This document shows, piece by piece, positions 55,178-63,396 of a DNA stretch of 64,000 nucleotides. The position numbers were made by a program, and so were the translations under genes. The stretch is from Bordetella genomosp. 10 (GTDB lineage Bacteria > Pseudomonadota > Gammaproteobacteria > Burkholderiales > Burkholderiaceae_B), in contig NZ_NEVM01000001.1 in NCBI RefSeq assembly GCF_002261225.1, positions 1,240,001-1,304,000 on the forward strand. The letters are read 5' to 3'. The stretch's first letter is position 1. Each line of letters begins with the position of its first letter. The notes under the pieces are model-generated. The model searched no databases, was not told the origin of the DNA, and saw only the letters and a list, made by a program, of their open reading frames with translations.

Positions 55178-56398
55178 ATGAAAGCCAGCAAGTGGAGGGC
55201 GGGTGTCGCCGCGGTATTTGCAACGGCATTGGGTTTCGGGGCGCTGGTCGCCGCGCCGGCGGCGTTGGCGGCCGGATCCATCAAGATCGGCCTGCTTGCG
55301 CCCTTGACAGGAACGGGCGGACCCTACGGCCAGGAAGAGGTCGACGCCGCCAAGGCGGCGGTCGATCACATCAATGCGGCGGGCGGCGTGCTCGGCAAGC
55401 CGCTCGAACTGGTGGTGGCCGATGACGAATCCACGCCCACCGCAGGCGTCGCCGCGGCGCGCAAGCTGATCGACGTCGATGGCGTGGTTGCCATTGCGGG
55501 CATCTGGAGCAGCGGCGTCGGCCTGGCGGTGCGTCCGGTTGCCCTCGAAAAAGGCGTCGCCCTGCTGCCCAACGGTTCAGCGGATGAATTGACGCAGGGA
55601 GATACCAAGGGGTTGGTGTGGCGCTTCCAGACCAACGGCAAGGCGTGGGGCGAAGCCTTCGCCAACGTGGTGGCCGGCGACGGCGCCAAGACGGCTTCCA
55701 TCCTGGTGCTGCAAACGCCTTTCACATTGAGTACGGTCCAGCCTTTTGCCGACCGCTTCAAGGAGAAGGGCGGCAAGATCCTGGACATCGTCTATTTCAA
55801 CCCGAACCAGCCGTCGTACCGGACCGAGGTCGAGAAAATCTTCGGCAAGAGGCCGGATGCGGTCTTCGTGCCCAGCTACATCAACGAGTTCAGCGCGATA
55901 GTCAAGGAAGCCTACCGGGGCGGCTATGAAAGCAAGCTCTACACGTTCAGCCATGCGGCCGACAGTGGCGGCAAGTTCGTGCAGAACGTGGGCAAGCAGG
56001 CGGCCGAAGGCGTGAACCACGTGCAGGCGACTCCCGTCGGCGCCAGCGACACCTACAAGCTCTATCTGCGGCAGACGGGCCAGAAGGAGGGCACCATCGT
56101 GGCCTTCGGCGCCAATGTGTTCGATGAAATCAACGTGCTGGCCCTGGCCATCGCCAAGGCGGGAAGCGCCAGGGCGGTCGATTTCGCCAAGGAAATCCCG
56201 AACGTGGTCAATGCCGATGGCCCGGCCGTGCACGATCCGGTCGAAGGCCTGGCGCTGGCCGGCCAGGGCAAGCCCTTCCGCTATGCGGGCGCGGCGGCGG
56301 ACTTCAAGTTCCTGCCCAATGGCGACCAGACGAATCTGGACTACGGTCATTGGCGTGTGCTCGACGGGGTGAGCAAGCTGGTCGGAACGACCAAATAA
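55178..56398 (+). CDS. Branched-chain-amino-acid-type ABC transporter substrate-binding protein
   Basis: A 406-residue LivK-family periplasmic protein. ATG 55178 is chosen because a normal signal peptide follows (FGALVAAPAALAAG); the frame opens earlier at 54929 without support. The mature start IKIGLLAPLTGTGGPYGQE and the VVADDESTPTAGVAAARKLI segment are typical. The gene overlaps livG (TAATG). The adjoining monooxygenase and AhpD-like genes suggest that the ligand is not an ordinary amino acid. Confidence 0.95.
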   Translation: MKASKWRAGVAAVFATALGFGALVAAPAALAAGSIKIGLLAPLTGTGGPYGQEEVDAAKAAVDHINAAGGVLGKPLELVVADDESTPTAGVAAARKLIDVDGVVAIAGIWSSGVGLAVRPVALEKGVALLPNGSADELTQGDTKGLVWRFQTNGKAWGEAFANVVAGDGAKTASILVLQTPFTLSTVQPFADRFKEKGGKILDIVYFNPNQPSYRTEVEKIFGKRPDAVFVPSYINEFSAIVKEAYRGGYESKLYTFSHAADSGGKFVQNVGKQAAEGVNHVQATPVGASDTYKLYLRQTGQKEGTIVAFGANVFDEINVLALAIAKAGSARAVDFAKEIPNVVNADGPAVHDPVEGLALAGQGKPFRYAGAAADFKFLPNGDQTNLDYGHWRVLDGVSKLVGTTK

Positions 56399-57189
56399 TG
56401 CCGCGTCAGCCCGATGCAGCACATGCCGGCGCGCTGTTGGCGGCGGCGAATGTCGGCGTCCGGTTCGGGGAGTTCACCGCGTTGGACGGCGTCAGCGTGG
56501 CTTTTCCCCGAGGCGCCGTCACGGGCCTGGTCGGCCCCAATGGGGCCGGCAAGTCCACGCTGTTCAACGTGCTCGGGGGGCAGGCGTCGCCGGGGACGGG
56601 GCATGTGGTTTTCGACGGCGCCGATATCACGCATGCCGCGCCGCACCTGCGGGCAAGCCTGGGCTTGACGCGCACTTTCCAGATTTCACGGGAATTGGGG
56701 GCCCTGACGGTCCTGGAAAACCTGCTTCTCGCGCTTCCCGGGCAGTCAGGGGAAGGGGTGCTGCGGGCGCTGTTCAGGCCTGCCCGCGTGCGGCGGGAGG
56801 AGGAGCAGGGGATCGAGCGCGCTCGCGCATTGCTGACCCGCGTGGATCTCTGGCGCCTGGCCGACGCGCGTGCCGATACCCTGTCCGGCGGCCAGAAGAA
56901 GCTGCTGGAACTGTGTCGCGCCCTGATGCTGCGACCCAGGTTGATATTGCTGGATGAGCCCGCGGCCGGCGTGAATCCCGTGCGGGTGGGCGAGGTCGCC
57001 GATTTCATCCGCGTCCTGCAGGCCGAGGGCATGAGCTTCGGCATCGTGGAACACAACATGGACATGATCGCGGCATTGTGCGAGCCGATCTACGTCCTGG
57101 CCGAGGGGCGTGTGCTGATCAAGGGAAGCTTTGACGAGATTTCTGCCGACGCACAGGTAACGCAGGCGTATCTCGGAGGCCTGCGGTGA
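56398..57189 (+). CDS. livG: LivG-type ABC transporter ATPase
   Basis: A 263-residue ATPase starting in a TAATG overlap with the binding-protein gene. It has Walker A GPNGAGKSTLF, signature LSGGQKKLLELCRAL and Walker B LILLDEPAAGVNP; the FGIVEHNMDMI switch histidine follows. It matches LivG in size. It is coupled to livF by GTGA. Confidence 0.96.
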   Translation: MPRQPDAAHAGALLAAANVGVRFGEFTALDGVSVAFPRGAVTGLVGPNGAGKSTLFNVLGGQASPGTGHVVFDGADITHAAPHLRASLGLTRTFQISRELGALTVLENLLLALPGQSGEGVLRALFRPARVRREEEQGIERARALLTRVDLWRLADARADTLSGGQKKLLELCRALMLRPRLILLDEPAAGVNPVRVGEVADFIRVLQAEGMSFGIVEHNMDMIAALCEPIYVLAEGRVLIKGSFDEISADAQVTQAYLGGLR

Positions 57190-57905
57190 GCGGATTCGCG
57201 CTGGTGGACGTCGTGGCCGGCTATGGCGCGGAGCCGATATTGCACGGCGTCGACCTGGACATTCCCGAGGGCGGCAGCCTCGCGGTCGTTGGGCCGAACG
57301 GCTCCGGGAAATCCACGTTGATGCGGGTGGCGGTGGGACTGTTGCGGCCCCGCTCCGGCAAAGTGCTGCTGCGAGGCGAAGACATTACCCGGCTGGATGC
57401 CCCGGCGCGCGCCCGGCGCGGCATGGGCTATGTGCCCCAGGAGGCCAACGTTTTTCGCAATATGACCGTGCTGGAGAATCTGAAGCTGGGCCTGGAGTTC
57501 ATCGACAGGCACGCCGCCAGGCGCTTTTCATCCCGGCGCGACGAGGTGCTGGATCTGTTTCCGGAAATCGCGCCGAAGCAGGATACGCTTGCCGGGCACC
57601 TGAGCGGCGGACAACGCCAGATGGTGGCCATGGCCGCGGCCTTGATGCCCGGCCCATCTTTCCTGGCATTGGACGAACCATCCGCCGGCTTGTCGCCGAA
57701 GAATGCCGAGGCCTTGTTCGCCGTGATCGCGCGTGTCGCGCAAACCGGAATCACCTTGTTGATGATCGAGCAGAATACCCGGCTGGGCTTGGGCGCCGTG
57801 CGGGAGGGGATGGTCCTGGCCGCGGGCGAAACGCGCGCGCGCGGGCCGGCGGCGGATATGCTTGCCGATGGCATGCTGCAGCGGCTTTACCTGGGGGCGG
57901 GCTGA
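57186..57905 (+). CDS. livF: LivF-type ABC transporter ATPase
   Basis: A 239-residue ATPase starting at GTG 57186 in a GTGA overlap. It has Walker A GPNGSGKSTL, signature LSGGQRQMVAMAAALM and Walker B FLALDEPSAGLSP. Size and motifs fit LivF. It overlaps livH by one base (TGATG). Confidence 0.96.
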   Translation: MSGFALVDVVAGYGAEPILHGVDLDIPEGGSLAVVGPNGSGKSTLMRVAVGLLRPRSGKVLLRGEDITRLDAPARARRGMGYVPQEANVFRNMTVLENLKLGLEFIDRHAARRFSSRRDEVLDLFPEIAPKQDTLAGHLSGGQRQMVAMAAALMPGPSFLALDEPSAGLSPKNAEALFAVIARVAQTGITLLMIEQNTRLGLGAVREGMVLAAGETRARGPAADMLADGMLQRLYLGAG

Positions 57906-58765
57906 TGGCGCAACTGGTCTTCAACGGCATCGTCACCGGCCTGCTGATCGCCCTGCCCGCCTTGTCGCTGTCCCTGGTGTTCAGCGTGCTGCGGTTCGCC
58001 AACTATGCCATCGGCGCCATGGTCACGTTGGGCGCCTACCTGGTCTACGTGTTCAATGCGGGATTGCAATGGCCGCTCGTGCCCGCCGTCCTGGCGGGCA
58101 TGTTCGCGGGCATCCTGGTGGCGTTGCTGGTCAATCGCATGGTGTACGAACCGTTGCGCGGCCGTTCGGGCGTGACCTTCCTGGTCGCTTCGGTCGGGGT
58201 GGGATTGGCGCTGGAGAATGCCGTGCGCTTCTTCGCCGGCAACGATCCGCGCAGCTTTGGCGTCGAGATCGCCCGGCCGATCCGCCTGCTGGGCCTGCGC
58301 ATCAACCATGAGCAGGCGATCACCATGGGAAGCGTCCTGCTCGCGCTGGCATCGGTATGGATCGTGTTTCGCTATACCCGCCTCGGACGCGCCATGCGCG
58401 CGGTGGCCGACAATCCAGACCTGGCGGCGGTGCGCGGCATATCGCGCGAGCGGGTCGTGGCGGCCGTCTGGGTCTTGTCTTCGGCCATGGCGACGCTGGC
58501 GGGTGTCCTGGTGGGACTGGATGCCAATATCGATCCTCAAATGGGTTGGAACTATATCCTGCCGGTTTTCACCGCGGCGATCCTGGGGGGCATCGCCAGT
58601 CCCATGGCCGCGGTCGCCGGCGCGCTGGTCCTGGGGGTGACCGAAGAGTTCGCCACATTGGTGCTGGCGCCGCACTACCGGACGATCGTCGCGTTCGTCG
58701 TCATGGCCATTCTGCTGCTGGTCCGGCCATCGGGTCTTTTTGGAAAACGCTGGCTGGCCAGGTGA
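57905..58765 (+). CDS. livH: LivH-type ABC transporter permease
   Basis: A 286-residue inner-membrane permease with about eight hydrophobic helices. RAMRAVADNPDLAAVRGI and AAILGGIASPMAAVAGALVLG are typical LivH stretches. It pairs with LivM; the gene order K-G-F-H-M differs from K-H-M-G-F in E. coli. Confidence 0.95.
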   Translation: MAQLVFNGIVTGLLIALPALSLSLVFSVLRFANYAIGAMVTLGAYLVYVFNAGLQWPLVPAVLAGMFAGILVALLVNRMVYEPLRGRSGVTFLVASVGVGLALENAVRFFAGNDPRSFGVEIARPIRLLGLRINHEQAITMGSVLLALASVWIVFRYTRLGRAMRAVADNPDLAAVRGISRERVVAAVWVLSSAMATLAGVLVGLDANIDPQMGWNYILPVFTAAILGGIASPMAAVAGALVLGVTEEFATLVLAPHYRTIVAFVVMAILLLVRPSGLFGKRWLAR

Positions 58766-58772
58766 GGGGCGC

Positions 58773-59690
58773 ATGACCGCATATATCATCTCCATTCTCA
58801 CCCTCGTGGTGCTTGCCACGATGGCCGGGCTGGCACTCAATCTGCAATGGGGGCTGGGCGGCCTCGTCAATTTCGGTTTGTTCGGCTTCTACATGCTGGG
58901 CGCATACACCTGCGCCCTGTTGACCACCCACGGCGTACCGCCGCTGCTGGCCATGGCGGCCGCCATGGGGCTGACCGCCGCGGCGGGCGCCTTGGTCAGC
59001 CTGATTTCCGTCCGCCTGTCCGAGGATTATCTGGCCATCGTGACACTGGGGTTCGCGGAATGCCTGCGGCTGTTCATCAGCTACGAGGAGTGGCTGACGC
59101 GTGGGACGCTGGGGATTTCCGACATTGCCCGGCCGTTCGCGCCATGGCTGCCCGTGGCCTGGCGGGACGCGGGGTTCTTCGCGTTCGCGGCGGCATGCCT
59201 GGCGGTGGTCTTCGTCGGACTCCAGCGCCTGGCGGGTTCGCCGTTCGGACGCCTGGTGCGCGCCACGCGCGAGGACGCCGCTGTCGCGCAGACACTGGGC
59301 AAGAACGTGCTGCGGGTGCGCGCGAAGGTTTTTGCCATAGGCGGCGCCGTATTGGGCGTTGCCGGAAGCCTGCACGCCTTCTACTACACCTATATCGATC
59401 CAACGCAGTTCACCGCCACCATTACCGCTTATGCTTTCATGACGGTCGTCATCGGCGGTCGAGGGAGCAACCTCGGCGTGCTCGTGGCGGGCTTTACCGT
59501 CGTCCTGCTGCTGGAAGGCAGCAGGATGCTGATGGATGTGGTGCCTTGGCTGGACGGCGCCCAACTGGCGTCGCTGCGGCTTTTCCTGGTCGGCGTGGCC
59601 TTGGTGCTCATACTGATCTACCGGCCCGGCGGCTTGTTTGCCGAGCGCACGCTCCGTATCTCCGTTTCTCGAAGAGGTTTGCAACCATGA
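58773..59690 (+). CDS. livM: LivM-type ABC transporter permease
   Basis: A 305-residue permease starting at ATG 58773 with GAGGGG upstream. It has the LivM features LNLQWGLGGLVNFGLFGFYMLGAYT, LSEDYLAIVTLGFAECLRL and VIGGRGSNLGVLVAGFTVVLL. The stop overlaps the AhpD-like gene (ATGA), so that enzyme is made as part of the transport operon. Confidence 0.95.
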   Translation: MTAYIISILTLVVLATMAGLALNLQWGLGGLVNFGLFGFYMLGAYTCALLTTHGVPPLLAMAAAMGLTAAAGALVSLISVRLSEDYLAIVTLGFAECLRLFISYEEWLTRGTLGISDIARPFAPWLPVAWRDAGFFAFAAACLAVVFVGLQRLAGSPFGRLVRATREDAAVAQTLGKNVLRVRAKVFAIGGAVLGVAGSLHAFYYTYIDPTQFTATITAYAFMTVVIGGRGSNLGVLVAGFTVVLLLEGSRMLMDVVPWLDGAQLASLRLFLVGVALVLILIYRPGGLFAERTLRISVSRRGLQP

Positions 59691-60238
59691 CATCATCGCG
59701 CATTACGCTGAAGGAACGAGTCGACCTGCCCGAGCGTCTGTGGCCGCTCTGGGACAAAATGCTGTCCTACGGCCCGTTCCACGACCAGTCGGGCGTCATG
59801 GCCCATCGCCTGCCGATTTTCGAACACACCTGGCGCCTGCTGACGCAATTGTCCGATGAAGCGGTCCTGCACAAACGCTATCTCGAACTGGCCATCGTTA
59901 CGGTATCCCTGCTCAACCAATGCCATTATTGCGTGGGCCAGCACACCCCCAAGCTGTCCGTACAGGGGATTTCGGAAGAGGGCGCCCATCGCTTGCTGGA
60001 CTACGAGAATCATCCGGAGCTCGATGCGGTGGACAAGCTGGTCGTCGAATACGCCATCGCGGTGACGAAGAACTGGAACCGCACCGGGGACGAGATATTC
60101 GACCGCCTCAAGCAGCATTTCACGGAAGAGCAGATCGTCGAATTGACCTGGCGCGCGGCCCTGTGCGGCGCCTTCAATCGATTCAATGACATTCTCCAGG
60201 TCGAAACCGCGCAGCCCGCGCCGCGTACAGCCGCCTGA
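59687..60238 (+). CDS. AhpD-like / carboxymuconolactone-decarboxylase-family protein
   Basis: A 183-residue helical protein starting in an ATGA overlap with livM. The redox motif CHYCVGQH (CxxC followed by His) within LAIVTVSLLNQCHYCVGQH is the AhpD active-site pattern. Proteins of this type reduce peroxides or act as decarboxylases. Coupling to a transporter and a flavin monooxygenase suggests protection from peroxide formed by uncoupled flavin chemistry, or direct work on the substrate. Both are inference. Confidence 0.88.
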   Translation: MTSSRITLKERVDLPERLWPLWDKMLSYGPFHDQSGVMAHRLPIFEHTWRLLTQLSDEAVLHKRYLELAIVTVSLLNQCHYCVGQHTPKLSVQGISEEGAHRLLDYENHPELDAVDKLVVEYAIAVTKNWNRTGDEIFDRLKQHFTEEQIVELTWRAALCGAFNRFNDILQVETAQPAPRTAA

Positions 60239-60263
60239 TCACACCTGCGTTCCCGGGACAATC

Positions 60264-61694
60264 ATGGGCAAATCGAGAGAAATCCGCCTGAATACTTTCC
60301 AGTTCGCGGCGCCATCGCACAATTGGGCAGGGCTCTGGCGGCATCCGCGCGACAACCAGGCCGATTACAACCGGCTGGATTATTGGGTGGACATGGCGCG
60401 GCTCGCCGAGCGCGGCCTGCTCGACGGCATCTTCATTGCCGACGTATTCGGCATCTACGATGTGTACGGCGGAAACGCGGATGCGGCGCTTGCCGCCGGG
60501 GCGCAGGCGCCGCAGCTCGATCCCACGCTCGCCGTTTCCGCCATGGCATTGGCGACCCGCCACATCGGTTTCGGCGTGACCGCCAACATCAACTGCGATC
60601 ATCCCTTCGTCTTCGCCCGCCGTTTCTCGACGCTGGATCATCTGACGGACGGCAGGCTGGGTTGGAACATCGTCACGGGCTACCTGGACAGCGGCGCCCG
60701 TGGCATGGGGCAGACCACCACGCGCGAACACGACCAGCGCTACGAGGTCGCCGAGGACTATATGGCTGCGCTCTACAAATTGTGGGAGGGCAGTTGGGAG
60801 GACGGCGCCGTGGCGCGCGACAGGAGCGCGGGGCGGTTCACGCATCCGGACAAGGTCCATGTGGTCGACCACGACGGCCCGTATTTCAAAGTGCACGCGC
60901 GCGCGCTGGCCGAGCCGTCCCGCCAGCGCACCCCGGTGCTGTACCAGGCGGGAACGTCGCAGCAAGGACGCATTTTCGCCGGCCGCCATGCCGAGGCGGT
61001 TTTCCTGAACGGACAGACCCCCACGATCGCCGCGCAAGCGGTGCGCGATGTGCGCGAGGCGGCCCGTTCCGCGGGACGCGATCCTTACGACATCATCGCC
61101 CTGCTCGGAGCAACCGTCATCGTTGCGCCCACTTCGGCAGAGGCCCGCGAACTGCAGGCCGAATACCGGGAATATCTGCATGCGGCGGGCCAGTTGGCGC
61201 TGGTTTCCGGCTGGACGGGCGTGGATCTTTCCGCCCTGTCGCTGGATGACGCGTTGCCGTTCGTGCGCAGCAACGCCATACGCTCGACGCTGGAGAACCT
61301 GACGGTCCGCGCAAAAGCGCCCACGCGCATTCGGGATTTGCTGGACTTCACGCCCGTGGGCGCGCGTGCGCCGGTATTCGTCGGTTCGCCCGTCGAAGTC
61401 GCGGACCAGATCGAGGCCTGGGTCGGCGAGACCGGCGTGGATGGCTTCAATCTGGTGCGGACGGTGATGCCGGAAAGCCTGGCGTCCATCGTGGACCTGC
61501 TCATTCCCGAGCTGCAATCGCGCGGGCGATTCAAGACCGCCTATCGCGAAGGCAGCCTGCGCGAAAAGTTGTTCTCGGGCGGTTCGTCCCGATTGCCGGA
61601 AACCCATCCCGGCGCTTCGTATCGTCGCGCGACGGCGGTTCAGGCCAGCGCCCTGAGCGAGCCGGCCTCCGGCGCAACGCGGCGCACACCATGA
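60264..61694 (+). CDS. NtaA/SnaA/DszA-family FMN-dependent monooxygenase, second copy
   Basis: A 476-residue luciferase-family enzyme starting at ATG 60264. Typical stretches are RLNTFQFAAPSHNWAGLWRHP, ADVFGIYDVYGG, DGRLGWNIVTGYLDSGARGMG and YQAGTSQQGRIFAGRHAEAVFLNG. It resembles DszA/NtaA more closely than the enzyme at 46950 does. It follows the AhpD-like gene by 25 bases at the end of the liv operon. It needs FMNH2 from an unlinked reductase. Confidence 0.93.
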   Translation: MGKSREIRLNTFQFAAPSHNWAGLWRHPRDNQADYNRLDYWVDMARLAERGLLDGIFIADVFGIYDVYGGNADAALAAGAQAPQLDPTLAVSAMALATRHIGFGVTANINCDHPFVFARRFSTLDHLTDGRLGWNIVTGYLDSGARGMGQTTTREHDQRYEVAEDYMAALYKLWEGSWEDGAVARDRSAGRFTHPDKVHVVDHDGPYFKVHARALAEPSRQRTPVLYQAGTSQQGRIFAGRHAEAVFLNGQTPTIAAQAVRDVREAARSAGRDPYDIIALLGATVIVAPTSAEARELQAEYREYLHAAGQLALVSGWTGVDLSALSLDDALPFVRSNAIRSTLENLTVRAKAPTRIRDLLDFTPVGARAPVFVGSPVEVADQIEAWVGETGVDGFNLVRTVMPESLASIVDLLIPELQSRGRFKTAYREGSLREKLFSGGSSRLPETHPGASYRRATAVQASALSEPASGATRRTP

Positions 61695-61703
61695 ATATAT
61701 GAG

Positions 61704-61715
61704 AAATAGGCATTT
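61704..61715. promoter_or_regulatory. Candidate shared operator, site C
   Basis: AAATAGGCATTT, within a larger inverted repeat GAGAAAT (61701-61707) / ATTTCTC (61712-61718). It ends 62 bases before the binding-protein start at 61778, nearly the same distance as site B. Confidence 0.55.
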
Positions 61716-61777
61716 CTCCTGAGGCCAAGGGGGCCCCTAAGATCCGCCACTCATCAATGAGTTTCGGAAAGCCCCCA

Positions 61778-63385
61778 ATGAGCACCACCCGTCGCGAGTT
61801 TCTTCTTTCCTCCGGAGCCCTGGCGCTGGCCGCCGCCTGGCCCGGCGTTACGTTGGCGCAGCCCCCGGGATCGCCGCAACGCGGCGGCGTGCTCACCGTG
61901 CACCTCGGCTCCGAGCAACGGATCCTGAATCCATCGCTGCGTGCATCGACGGGGGTCTACATCGTTACCAGCAAGATCATCGAATCGCTGGTCGATCTCG
62001 ACGCCGATGGCAAGCCGGTGCCGCAACTGGCCACCTCGTGGACCGCCGAACCCGACGGCAAGACCATCACTTTCAAGTTGCGCGAAGGCGTCGTTTGGCA
62101 TGACGGCAAGCCGTTCACTTCCGCCGACGTCCAGTACAACGCGCTGGAGCTCTGGAAGAAGCAACTGAATTTCGGTACCGCGCTGCAGTTGTATCTCCAG
62201 GCAGTGGATACGCCCGACCCTCATACCGCCGTCTTCAAATACGAGCGGCCCATGCCGCTGGACCTGCTGCTGCGGGCGCTTGCCGACCTCGGCTACGTCG
62301 TGCCGCGGCATGTATTCGAAGGCAAGAACGTGTTGGAGAATGCGGCCAACACCGCTCCCGTCGGCACGGGGCCTTTCAGGTTTGTCGAATATCAGCGCGG
62401 TCAGTACATCATCGCGGAGCGTAATCCCCATTATTGGCGGCAAGGCCTGCCCTACCTCGACCGCATCGTCTGGCGAGTCATCACCGACAAGTCTGCGGCG
62501 ACCGCGGCGTTGGAAACCGGACAGATCCAGCTCAGCGCCTATTCGCAGTTGACCCTCGCGGACCTGGACCGCCTCAAGAACGATCCGCGTTTCGAAGTGC
62601 GAAGCAAGGGCCTGGAGGCCAACACGTTCAACAACACGCTGGAATTCAACTTCCGCCGAAAGGAACTGGCCGACGTACGCGTGCGCCGGGCTATCGTCCA
62701 TGCCATCGATATCCAGTTCTTCATCGAGAATTTTCTTTATGGACTGGGCAAGCCGGCCACCGGGCCGATCCCTTCGTCCTCCAAGGGTTTTTTCCCGGAG
62801 GGCAGCAAGCCTCCCTATCCGTTCGATACGAAACGCGCGGAAGCCCTGCTGGACGAAGCGGGCTTGCGGCGCGGTAAGGACGGCCGGCGTTTCTCGTTGA
62901 AGCTTGTGCCGATCCAGAATGGCGAAGACGTGCCGTTGCTCGCAACGTTCATCCAGCAGTCGCTGGATGCCGTCGGGATCAAGGTGGATATCGTTCAATA
63001 CGACATCGCGGGGGCACTGACCGCGGTTTACACCAATCACAACTTCGACATCGCCACCGGTTGGCATCAATACCGCGGCGATCCGGCGGTGTCGACGACC
63101 GTGTGGTACCGGTCGGGCAGCCCCGCCGGCGCGCCCTGGACCAACCAGTATGGCTGGCAATCCGACAAGGTCGACAAGCTGATCGACGATGCCGCCACGG
63201 AGATCGATCCCGCCAAACGGCGAAAGCTGTATGCGGAATGGGTCGAGGCCGTAAACGAAGACCTTCCCATCTGGATGGCGACCGAGCGCGAATTCTATTC
63301 GGTTGTCAGCCGTGCCGTGCAGAATAGCCATAACAACGCGCGCTGGCCGTCCAGTAGCTGGCACGATACCTGGATCAAGACCTGA
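61778..63385 (+). CDS. Peptide-type ABC transporter substrate-binding protein with Tat-like signal, copy 4
   Basis: A 535-residue SBP family 5 protein. ATG 61778 precedes a twin-arginine signal (TTRREFLLSSGALALAAAW). The mature part has GGVLTVHLGSEQRILNP, DGKTITFKLREGVVWHDGKPF and VGTGPFRFVEYQRGQ. It is more distant from copies 1-3 than they are from each other. It is followed by its own permease gene, so it belongs to a separate importer that continues past the window. Confidence 0.94.
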   Translation: MSTTRREFLLSSGALALAAAWPGVTLAQPPGSPQRGGVLTVHLGSEQRILNPSLRASTGVYIVTSKIIESLVDLDADGKPVPQLATSWTAEPDGKTITFKLREGVVWHDGKPFTSADVQYNALELWKKQLNFGTALQLYLQAVDTPDPHTAVFKYERPMPLDLLLRALADLGYVVPRHVFEGKNVLENAANTAPVGTGPFRFVEYQRGQYIIAERNPHYWRQGLPYLDRIVWRVITDKSAATAALETGQIQLSAYSQLTLADLDRLKNDPRFEVRSKGLEANTFNNTLEFNFRRKELADVRVRRAIVHAIDIQFFIENFLYGLGKPATGPIPSSSKGFFPEGSKPPYPFDTKRAEALLDEAGLRRGKDGRRFSLKLVPIQNGEDVPLLATFIQQSLDAVGIKVDIVQYDIAGALTAVYTNHNFDIATGWHQYRGDPAVSTTVWYRSGSPAGAPWTNQYGWQSDKVDKLIDDAATEIDPAKRRKLYAEWVEAVNEDLPIWMATEREFYSVVSRAVQNSHNNARWPSSSWHDTWIKT

Positions 63386-63396
63386 GGAACACTGGC

